DNA of 64,000 nt from NCBI RefSeq assembly GCF_009497655.1, contig NZ_CP023317.1:3935501-3999500 (forward strand), given 5' to 3'. Source of the stretch: Priestia megaterium. GTDB lineage: Bacteria > Bacillota > Bacilli > Bacillales > Bacillaceae_H. The notes beneath the pieces are model-generated. The model searched no databases. It saw only the letters and a list, made by a program, of their open reading frames with translations, and was not told the origin of the DNA. Below are positions 57,708-64,000 of this stretch, in pieces (the stretch's first letter is position 1; the number at the start of each line of letters is the position of its first letter). The translations under genes and the position numbers were made by a program.

Positions 57708-58712
57708 TTATCTCTCCTTTTCTTCATTAGCAGTTTGTTCGATTGCTTTTTGAATAGTGGAAGACACATTGTTTTCCACCATATTCACAGCTTGCTTAAT
57801 CGCGCTAAATACTGCATTCGCATCCGACGAACCGTGCGCTTTGATAACAGGCGCATGCAATCCAAACAGCCCTGCTCCTCCATATTCACTGTAATCCATT
57901 TTCGCTTTTAAACCCTGCAGTTGAGGCTTGAGTACCGCTGCGGCTAACTTGCTTTTTAACGTGCTCATTAATTCTTGTTTAATCATTGAAAACAAGGAAA
58001 GCGCCGTTCCCTCAATGCTCTTAAGAGTCATATTTCCTGTAAAACCATCTGTTACAACCACATCGGCTACGCCGTTTAGCAAATCACGAGATTCCACGTT
58101 GCCTACAAAATTGAGATCAGCGTTTTTTAGTAGCTGAAAAGCTTGTTTGGTTAAGTCATTTCCTTTTTTATCTTCAGTTCCAATGTTCAACAGTCCCACT
58201 CTAGGAGCTTGAATGCCGCGTACTTTTTCGGCATACACCGACCCCATCACAGCGTACTGGAGCAAATGTTCAGGCTTGGCATCAACGTTTGCACCAACGT
58301 CTAGCATTAAAAAGCCTTTTCCATCTAGTGTCGGAAGCGTCGGAGCAAGTGCTGGACGTTCAATGCCTTTGATGCGACCTACAATAAAAAGTCCCGCTGT
58401 CATTAACGCACCTGTGTTTCCTGCTGAAATACAAGCATCAGCACGACCTTCGGCTACTTCATTTGCCATTAATACCATAGATGCTTGTTTTTTACGGCGC
58501 ACAGCTCGCACTGGCTCATCAGTTGCATCAATGGTTTCTTCTGTATGAATAATTGAAATACGATCTGAATTTGTTAAATGCTTTTTTATTTCTGATTCGT
58601 TTCCAATTAACGTAATATGTAATTTTTTAAATTGAGCAGTAGCTTTTTCTACACCTTCAATAATGGCTTTCGGTGCATGATCTCCGCCCATTGCATCAAT
58701 AGCTAGTTTCAT
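57708..58712 (-). CDS. plsX: Phosphate acyltransferase PlsX
   Basis: 334 residues. [67 protein letters not shown]-type metal/phosphate loop in [21 protein letters not shown], and [11 protein letters not shown]. It converts acyl-ACP to acyl-phosphate for PlsY. I prefer ATG 58712, 9 nt after AAGGATG; an ATG at 58724 is within that site. Confidence 0.97.
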   Translation of the reverse strand: MKLAIDAMGGDHAPKAIIEGVEKATAQFKKLHITLIGNESEIKKHLTNSDRISIIHTEETIDATDEPVRAVRRKKQASMVLMANEVAEGRADACISAGNTGALMTAGLFIVGRIKGIERPALAPTLPTLDGKGFLMLDVGANVDAKPEHLLQYAVMGSVYAEKVRGIQAPRVGLLNIGTEDKKGNDLTKQAFQLLKNADLNFVGNVESRDLLNGVADVVVTDGFTGNMTLKSIEGTALSLFSMIKQELMSTLKSKLAAAVLKPQLQGLKAKMDYSEYGGAGLFGLHAPVIKAHGSSDANAVFSAIKQAVNMVENNVSSTIQKAIEQTANEEKER

Positions 58713-58732
58713 GTTGGGTCTCATCCTTTTTA

Positions 58733-59296
58733 TTATTTATCCTTTGTAGAACGATACATTTTAAAAGTGCCAGAGAACACTTGCTCTTGCCCTACATAGC
58801 TGTTTACCTCAACGGTGGTTCGCACTTCACTAGTTGACAGAACTTTCGCTTTTGCTATCACTCGCTCATGAAGCTTCACAGGGCGATGATAACGGATCGA
58901 CGCATCTGCTGTGAGCGCTAGTTCGTTGTTAATAACAGCGACAGCTAACGAATTAGCTTGCGCAAAAAGGTGGTGACCACGAGCAATTTGATTACGCTGA
59001 AACACATGCTCTGTTTTCACATCAAAAATAGATATCGCTGATTGATCTAGTTCAATGTCGATAACTTCTCCAATTACTTCTTCAATCGGAAGCGAACGCA
59101 CTTCCTCGTCTAGTTGTTTTGAAGCTACATGCTTAATACGTTCTCGCAGTTCAGGAATCGACAACTCTAGGCGGTCTAATCGAATTGTTTGAACGCTCAC
59201 TGAAAAACGGTCTGCTAGTTCTTCATCCGTAATAAATGGGTTTTCTTCAATTGTCGTTTTTAATAGCTGCTGTCTTTCTTTTTTACTGCGCTTCAT
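58733..59296 (-). CDS. fapR: Fatty-acid and phospholipid biosynthesis repressor FapR
   Basis: 187 residues: N-terminal DeoR-type helix-turn-helix ([45 protein letters not shown]), a linker helix, and a hotdog-fold effector domain that binds malonyl-CoA ([35 protein letters not shown]). First gene of the fap block, and its own operator lies in the promoter, so it is autoregulated. Confidence 0.98.
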   Translation of the reverse strand: MKRSKKERQQLLKTTIEENPFITDEELADRFSVSVQTIRLDRLELSIPELRERIKHVASKQLDEEVRSLPIEEVIGEVIDIELDQSAISIFDVKTEHVFQRNQIARGHHLFAQANSLAVAVINNELALTADASIRYHRPVKLHERVIAKAKVLSTSEVRTTVEVNSYVGQEQVFSGTFKMYRSTKDK

Positions 59297-59314
59297 TGTC
59301 CACCATCCGAACTT

Positions 59315-59331
59315 TTAATACTAGGTACTAA
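59315..59331. promoter_or_regulatory. FapR operator
   Basis: TTAATACTAGGTACTAA, whose minus-strand reading TTAGTACCTAGTATTAA matches the FapR box (TTAGTACCTAGT-type palindrome). It starts 4 bp downstream of the -10 box, spanning the transcription start, so binding should block transcription until malonyl-CoA releases FapR. Confidence 0.9.
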
Positions 59332-59335
59332 TAGC

Positions 59336-59364
59336 AGTATATAATCATTGCCTTCTAATTGCAA
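59336..59364 (-). promoter_or_regulatory. Sigma-A promoter of the fapR operon
   Basis: Minus strand -35 TTGCAA (59359-59364), 17-bp spacer, -10 TATACT (59336-59341). It adjoins the FapR operator. Confidence 0.8.
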
Positions 59365-59443
59365 CATTTTTCACATGCTGTATTCTGTGAATCACACTAT
59401 GGATATTCATGACTATTAACAGCCGCTAAAAGTATCTACATAC

Positions 59444-59559
59444 ATGAAACCGACGTTCACCCTACCAATGAAAAAATCCGAACGAGTTGGATTCTTCATC
59501 AAGAATCTCGATTCATCGTTCGGATTTCCCTTCAACTAAACTACTTTCAGCCTCTTTTA
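59444..59559 (-). repeat. Dispersed intergenic repeat, copy B (after recG)
   Basis: A 116-bp element abutting the recG stop codon. The minus strand shares AAAAGAGGCTG, GTTGAAGG, ATCCGAACGA/TCGTTCGGAT, GTAGGGTG and GGTTTCAT with copy A, in the same order. The outer 12-bp stem (59474-59485 with 59516-59527) encloses a 30-nt insert that itself forms a hairpin (gattctt/aagaatc), unlike the 4-nt loop of copy A. Six T follow the stem on the minus strand, so it can terminate recG transcripts. Confidence 0.8.
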
Positions 59560-61608
59560 CTAATCAAATTTTTCTCCAGTTAATACGCCCGTTGCTTCTA
59601 ATTGTATTCTCAGCAGTGCAAACTGATCTTCTGTCCAAAAGCTGTCGGAATTTACAAGCTTAGCAGCATCTTCTCGAGCTACTTCAAGCGCACGGTAATC
59701 GTGCACCATGTCTGCTACTTTAAACTCAGGCATCCCGCTTTGCTTTCTACCAAAGAAATCACCAGGCCCACGAAGCTCTAGGTCTCTTTCTGATAATACA
59801 AATCCATCGTTTGTTTCCGTCATGATGGTCATTCGTTCTTTTCCAACTTCTGATTTGGGATCCGCGAGCAGAATACAATACGACTGTGCATCTCCTCGTC
59901 CTACGCGTCCTCTTAGCTGATGAAGCTGAGATAACCCAAAGCGCTCTGCATCATAAATGACCATCACGGTTGCATTCGGAACGTTCACTCCTACTTCTAC
60001 AACCGTTGTGGATACTAAAATCTGCACGTCATTTACGCTAAACTGTTTCATCACTTCTTCTTTTTCATCAGGTGACAATCTTCCGTGCATGAGACCAACG
60101 CTTGCTTTTCCATTAAAATAGTGAGTGAGTGTTGCATGCACATCAATTGCATTTTGAACATCCAGCTTGTCCGATTCTTCAATCAATGGACAAATAACAT
60201 AAGCTTGTCTGCCATCGTGTATTTCTTTTTCAACGAAATGTAAAATACGTTCAAGCATATCATGTTTTACCCAGTACGTTTCAATAGCCTTACGTCCTGC
60301 TGGCATTTCATCAATAATGGACACATCCATTTCTCCAAACACCGTAATAGCAAGGGTTCTTGGAATAGGAGTCGCCGTCATAAACAGTACATCCGGACTT
60401 TCTCCTTTTTCACGTAAAACCCGGCGCTGTCCAACTCCAAAGCGGTGCTGTTCATCCGTAATGACGAGCCCTAAACTATTATATATAACTTCGTCTTGAA
60501 TTAAGGCATGTGTACCTACTAATACATGAACATCTCCGTCTCTCACTCGCTGAAGCAGCTCTCTTCTTGCTTTTCCTTTAACAGACCCTGTTAGCAAGCC
60601 TACGCTGATGCCTACCTTTTCAAGCATCGCAGTTAATGACTCTGCATGCTGTTCAGCTAAAATTTCAGTCGGTACCATTAAAGCACCTTGATGTCCCGCT
60701 AAAACAGTGGCGTATAAAGCAACCGCTGCTACGACTGTTTTACCTGACCCTACATCACCTTGCAGCAAGCGATTCATGCGATAAGGCGATTTCATATCGT
60801 GCGTAATTTCGTTTACTACACGTTTTTGAGCGCTTGTTAACGGAAACGGCAGCAAGTTCGTGAAGTTTACCAGCTCAGTTGAATCAAATGCTTGCTTCAT
60901 TCCAGGCGTTTCTTCTCTTTCGCGCTTTCTCAGCGCCTGCATTTTTAATTGAAAAAGTAGAAATTCTTCATAGACAAATCGACGTCTCGCTTGTTTTAAA
61001 TCTTCATGATCACGAGGTAAGTGAATACTTCTAACCGCTTCTTCACGCGTTACTAGTTTGTACCTAGAACGAATAGAGGCCGGGAGCATATCCTGAATGC
61101 TGCTGCCATAATTCTTCAACGCAAGAGAGACGAACTTCCGCATTCCTTTGACCGTTAAGCTGCCTTTAACTGAGTAAACAGGCTCAATCGTTTGATTTTT
61201 AACAAACGGAGAAAATTGAAGCTCCTGCAAGTTAATCGTTTGCCGATGCTGATCCCATTTCCCCGTAACCGTAACAGTTTGATCGATTTCTAACTTCGAT
61301 TTATAGTAAGGGCGATTAAAACAAGTAACCGTAATCAAATAGCGGTTTACTAGCAGCCGAAACGTAAGGCGCGAACGTTTTTTTCCGTAATACGTAAGTG
61401 AGGGGACGCTGTGAACCTTTCCTTCTACGGTGACCTTTTCGTCGTGCTTTGCTTCAGCCAAATCTTTTAACTCATAATCTTCATAGCGGTATGGGAAATG
61501 TTCTAACAAGTCATGCACACTGTGAATATGCATATCCTCTAATGCTTGTGCTGTTTCATCTCCAATACCTTTAATGGTTTTAATTGAAATAGTTGTTAGT
61601 TCATTCAC
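59560..61608 (-). CDS. recG: ATP-dependent DNA helicase RecG
   Basis: 682 residues. N-terminal HhH-like and OB-fold wedge domain (GIGDETAQALEDM, KVTVEGKVHSVPSL), helicase motifs I GDVGSGKTVVAAVAL, II DEQHRFGV, III FMTATPIPRTLAITV, V STTVVEVGVNVPNA and VI QLHQLRGRVGRG. The C-terminal TRG hairpin region follows. It remodels stalled forks. It overlaps the sdaAA stop by 8 bp. Confidence 0.98.
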   Translation of the reverse strand: MNELTTISIKTIKGIGDETAQALEDMHIHSVHDLLEHFPYRYEDYELKDLAEAKHDEKVTVEGKVHSVPSLTYYGKKRSRLTFRLLVNRYLITVTCFNRPYYKSKLEIDQTVTVTGKWDQHRQTINLQELQFSPFVKNQTIEPVYSVKGSLTVKGMRKFVSLALKNYGSSIQDMLPASIRSRYKLVTREEAVRSIHLPRDHEDLKQARRRFVYEEFLLFQLKMQALRKREREETPGMKQAFDSTELVNFTNLLPFPLTSAQKRVVNEITHDMKSPYRMNRLLQGDVGSGKTVVAAVALYATVLAGHQGALMVPTEILAEQHAESLTAMLEKVGISVGLLTGSVKGKARRELLQRVRDGDVHVLVGTHALIQDEVIYNSLGLVITDEQHRFGVGQRRVLREKGESPDVLFMTATPIPRTLAITVFGEMDVSIIDEMPAGRKAIETYWVKHDMLERILHFVEKEIHDGRQAYVICPLIEESDKLDVQNAIDVHATLTHYFNGKASVGLMHGRLSPDEKEEVMKQFSVNDVQILVSTTVVEVGVNVPNATVMVIYDAERFGLSQLHQLRGRVGRGDAQSYCILLADPKSEVGKERMTIMTETNDGFVLSERDLELRGPGDFFGRKQSGMPEFKVADMVHDYRALEVAREDAAKLVNSDSFWTEDQFALLRIQLEATGVLTGEKFD

Positions 61609-62488
61609 TTTTATTTAATGCAATACCAAAGATCTTCGCTTCAAGCTCGCGACCTGTTGGTGTTGCCGCTAAGCCTCCTTGTGCAGTTTCTCGTAATGCA
61701 ACCGGCATTGTTTGACCAATTTTATACATAGCATCAATGACTTCATCACATGGAATACGACTTGTAATGCCTGCTAAGGCCATATCTGCTGCAATCATTG
61801 CATTCGCCGCTCCCATTGCGTTTCGTTTCACACATGGAACTTCTACTAGCCCCGCTACTGGGTCACATACTAATCCTAGCATATTTTTGAGAGTAATTGC
61901 CATTGCTTCAGCTGCCTGACTAGGTGTACCTCCTGCCATTTCAACGATCGCTGCAGCTGCCATACCTGAAGCTGAACCAACTTCTGCTTGACATCCGCCT
62001 GCTGCTCCTGAAATAGACGCATTATTGGCTACAACAAACCCAAAAGCACCTGATGTAAATAAAAATTCAATCATTTCTTTACGAGTGGGATTTAGCTTAT
62101 GTTGCACTGCAAACAGCGTTCCTGGCACTACCCCTGCAGATCCAGCAGTAGGCGTTGCACAGATTGTACCCATTGCCGCATTTACTTCGTTTGTCGCTAC
62201 AGCTTTGCTAACTGCATCTAAAATTAAATTTCCAGATAAAGATTTTCCGCTTTGAATATAGTTTTGAAGCAGCACTGCATCCCCGCCTGTTAAACCTGTA
62301 ACAGACTGTACCCCTTTTAAACCGCGTTCAACCGCTTCTTCCATAACCGTTAAGTTCCGGTCCATTTTTTCCATGATTTCTTCACGAGTAACTCCCGTGA
62401 TATCTATTTCCTGTTGAATCATAATCTCTGCAATTTTTACATTTTGACTTTCTGCTAATTCTACTAGTTCTGCTACATTTCGAAACAT
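61601..62488 (-). CDS. sdaAA: L-serine dehydratase alpha subunit (iron-sulfur)
   Basis: 295 residues. The [4Fe-4S]-binding cysteines are in ICATPTAGSAGVVPG, GLVCDPVAGLVEVPCVKRNAMGAANA; GGCQAEVGSASGMAAAAIVEMAGG is also diagnostic. With the beta subunit it deaminates L-serine to pyruvate. ATG 62488 follows GGAGG. Next gene recG overlaps its end. Confidence 0.97.
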   Translation of the reverse strand: MFRNVAELVELAESQNVKIAEIMIQQEIDITGVTREEIMEKMDRNLTVMEEAVERGLKGVQSVTGLTGGDAVLLQNYIQSGKSLSGNLILDAVSKAVATNEVNAAMGTICATPTAGSAGVVPGTLFAVQHKLNPTRKEMIEFLFTSGAFGFVVANNASISGAAGGCQAEVGSASGMAAAAIVEMAGGTPSQAAEAMAITLKNMLGLVCDPVAGLVEVPCVKRNAMGAANAMIAADMALAGITSRIPCDEVIDAMYKIGQTMPVALRETAQGGLAATPTGRELEAKIFGIALNKSE

Positions 62489-62567
62489 AGTAACCTCCGC
62501 TATTATTCTGTCTTATTTTCACTTTAGAACCATATATAATTATTCGATTTATTCTCCCAGGCCTTTC

Positions 62568-63230
62568 CTATTCAACCATTCTTGTTACTTGAATAATGTG
62601 AGGCAATGTTTTTAACTCTTCAATTACATCATCTTCAATATTCGTATCCATTTCAATTGCCATAAGCGCTACTTCGCCGCGCTCTTTGCGAGATACTTCC
62701 ATATGTCCGATATTAATTGAATGTTTCATCAAAATATTTGTAACGGTCGCAATGGCACCAAATCGATCATTATGCACAACGAGAATAGCTGGATTCATGC
62801 CTGATAAATTTAATTCAAATCCGTTAAGCTCCGTAATTTGAATTTTTCCTCCGCCAATTGAAATTCCAACAACTTCAATTTCCTTTAATCCGTCGCTCAT
62901 TTTGATGCGAGCAGTATTCGGATGGTCTGTGATTGCCGCTTCCTCAACAAATGTGACGTCAATTCCTTCTTTTTTAGCCAAGTCCAAAGACTCCGGAATA
63001 CGCTGATCGAATGTATCAAAATCTAAAATACCGCCAATCAACGCTACGTCTGTTCCGTGCCCTTTATACGTTTGAGCAAAAGAACCGTACAATGAAACCA
63101 CAACTTTTGTGGGCTGCTTACCAAAGAGTGTTCGGGCAACGCGTCCAATACGCGCTGCACCAGCCGTATGTGAACTAGATGGTCCAATCATTACCGGACC
63201 AATAATATCAAAGACAGATTTATATTTCAT
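62568..63230 (-). CDS. sdaAB: L-serine dehydratase beta subunit (iron-sulfur)
   Basis: 220 residues: N-terminal beta domain (VFDIIGPVMIGPSSSHTAGAARIGRVAR with the SSSHT loop) and a C-terminal ACT domain (ILVVHNDRFGAIATVTNILMKHSINIGHMEVSRKERGEVALMAIEMD). Forms the iron-sulfur serine dehydratase with the next gene product. ATG 63230 follows CAGGGGG. A terminator separates it from the upstream membrane protein gene. Confidence 0.97.
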   Translation of the reverse strand: MKYKSVFDIIGPVMIGPSSSHTAGAARIGRVARTLFGKQPTKVVVSLYGSFAQTYKGHGTDVALIGGILDFDTFDQRIPESLDLAKKEGIDVTFVEEAAITDHPNTARIKMSDGLKEIEVVGISIGGGKIQITELNGFELNLSGMNPAILVVHNDRFGAIATVTNILMKHSINIGHMEVSRKERGEVALMAIEMDTNIEDDVIEELKTLPHIIQVTRMVE

Positions 63231-63360
63231 AAGGATTTTCCCCCTGCTATTTAGACATTGTTATTACTTATATGTTACTTGAGCTTTTGACTTTTTGGAA
63301 GCTTTGTTTCACGCTCTTAAAAAATTTAAAAATTCTCATTTTTGTTAGAGATTCACGCAC

Positions 63361-63412
63361 AAAAAAAGCGGTGTATTTATCCATAAAAATAGGATAAGCA
63401 CACCGTTTTTTT
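63361..63412. terminator. Bidirectional intrinsic terminator after the PTS-like gene
   Basis: CGGTGT-x-TTTATCC (63369-63382) pairs with GGATAAG-x-ACACCG (63392-63405) around a 9-nt loop, flanked by A and T runs (63361-63367 and 63406-63413). It ends the membrane protein gene before sdaAB. Confidence 0.9.
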
Positions 63413-63442
63413 TGCTATGTTATGCAGGAAAAGATGAATTAC

Positions 63443-64000
63443 TTACGCTGCTTCTTGCTCTGAAGCTACATCGTCTACTGTTTTAATTTTAAAGTTTTTA
63501 AAAACAACTGAACCTATAAACCCAGCTAATGCTCCCGCTAGTGCACAAAGTACTGCACAAATTGTGACCTTCATAGGGTCATTAAACCCAAACATCACTG
63601 CAAGTCCTGCGATTGGCGTTGCCGTGCCTGCAGCATCATTTACTAATCCGAACAGAGCCACAACTACACCCGCTAGCGCCCCTCCAACAAAGTTGGTAAT
63701 GTAAATAGGAATTGGATTGGCTGAAATAATATTCGCTTGTGTTAAAGGTTCAACTGCAACTGAAATGGTTGTACGACGATCCCCAATTTTTAATCGATCA
63801 AACAGCACATAGTTCATGAAAGAAGAACCAAATACAGCAAGAGCTCCAATCGCCATAGGCAATCCCGTTAACCCTAGCATAGCCGTTAAAGCCATTGAGC
63901 TAAGCGGAGCCGTTGCTACTACTGTAATAACTCCCCCTAAAATAATTCCCATCAAAATAGGGCTAGCACTTGTTGTATCTTTAATAATTCCTCCAATATT
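63443..64000 (-). CDS. PTS_EIIC_2-type membrane protein, C-terminal part (5' end outside window)
   Basis: The frame is open through base 64000, so the start lies beyond the right edge; a TTG at 63955 is internal. The visible 186 residues form several Gly/Ala-rich membrane helices with PTS EIIC_2-like motifs (ISVAVEPLTQANIISANPIPIYITNFVGGALAG). The family is annotated as PTS system IIC components, but no IIA/IIB or HPr-like partner is visible here, and the substrate is unknown. Its position before serine dehydratase genes may be meaningful. A terminator follows the stop. Confidence 0.75.
   Translation of the reverse strand, partial: NIGGIIKDTTSASPILMGIILGGVITVVATAPLSSMALTAMLGLTGLPMAIGALAVFGSSFMNYVLFDRLKIGDRRTTISVAVEPLTQANIISANPIPIYITNFVGGALAGVVVALFGLVNDAAGTATPIAGLAVMFGFNDPMKVTICAVLCALAGALAGFIGSVVFKNFKIKTVDDVASEQEAA

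Noticed and set aside
63231-63360. Riboswitch or T-box before sdaAB
   Set aside because: The 130-bp leader shows no T-box motif or known aptamer pattern, only A/T-rich sequence.
63953-63955. TTG at 63955 as the start of the PTS-like gene
   Set aside because: The same frame stays open and hydrophobic to base 64000 (NIGGIIKDTTSASPIL...), so the true start lies outside the window.

Overview
This window looks like a chromosomal core segment of a motile, endospore-forming Bacillaceae bacterium. Its gene order is that of the Bacillus subtilis cdsA-to-sdaAB region, it is AT-rich, and ribosome binding sites are strong GGAGG-type with many TTG/GTG starts. The Priestia (Bacillus) megaterium group is the likeliest source; that species-level guess is inference from protein character and gene content, not from a marker gene. 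Every gene I can support lies on the minus strand, so the transcription order runs from high to low coordinates. I see no tRNA, rRNA, insertion sequence, phage or CRISPR array. || Layout in transcription order: a 5'-truncated PTS_EIIC_2-type membrane protein (right edge); L-serine dehydratase sdaAB-sdaAA with recG; the FapR-controlled lipid block fapR-plsX-fabD-fabG-acpP; rnc-smc-ftsY and ylxM-ffh (RNA processing, chromosome condensation, SRP targeting); rpsP-khpA, ylqD-rimM-trmD, rplS, lepB and rbgA-rnhB (ribosome and RNA maturation); sucC-sucD (TCA cycle), dprA, topA; trmFO-xerC-hslV-hslU-codY; a 27-kb, 31-gene flagellar/chemotaxis operon from flgB to swrB; rpsB-tsf-pyrH-frr; and uppS-cdsA (left edge, cdsA truncated). 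|| The flagellar operon follows the B. subtilis order: rod, basal body, C-ring, export ATPase, hook and hook-length control, switch, export gate, FlhF/FlhG placement, CheB/A/W/D signalling, SigD, SwrB. It departs from that order in two ways. cheC is absent between cheW and cheD. fliK encodes an 875-residue protein with four tandem copies of the Flg_hook substrate-specificity-switch domain instead of one. || Regulatory sites readable from sequence include a FapR operator just downstream of the fapR promoter, a full-consensus cre (CcpA) site overlapping the sucC -10 region, a CodY-box-like palindrome just downstream of the putative flgB promoter, an L19-type leader before rplS, and numerous intrinsic terminators. 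Two dispersed copies of a roughly 100-bp intergenic repeat with a central long palindrome sit immediately after ftsY and recG. A possible three-way-junction RNA lies between rnhB and sucC, where B. subtilis has ylqG and ylqH. || The candidates most worth checking as undescribed are the FliK domain array, the rnhB-sucC structured region, the dispersed repeat family, and the loss of CheC with CheD retained.
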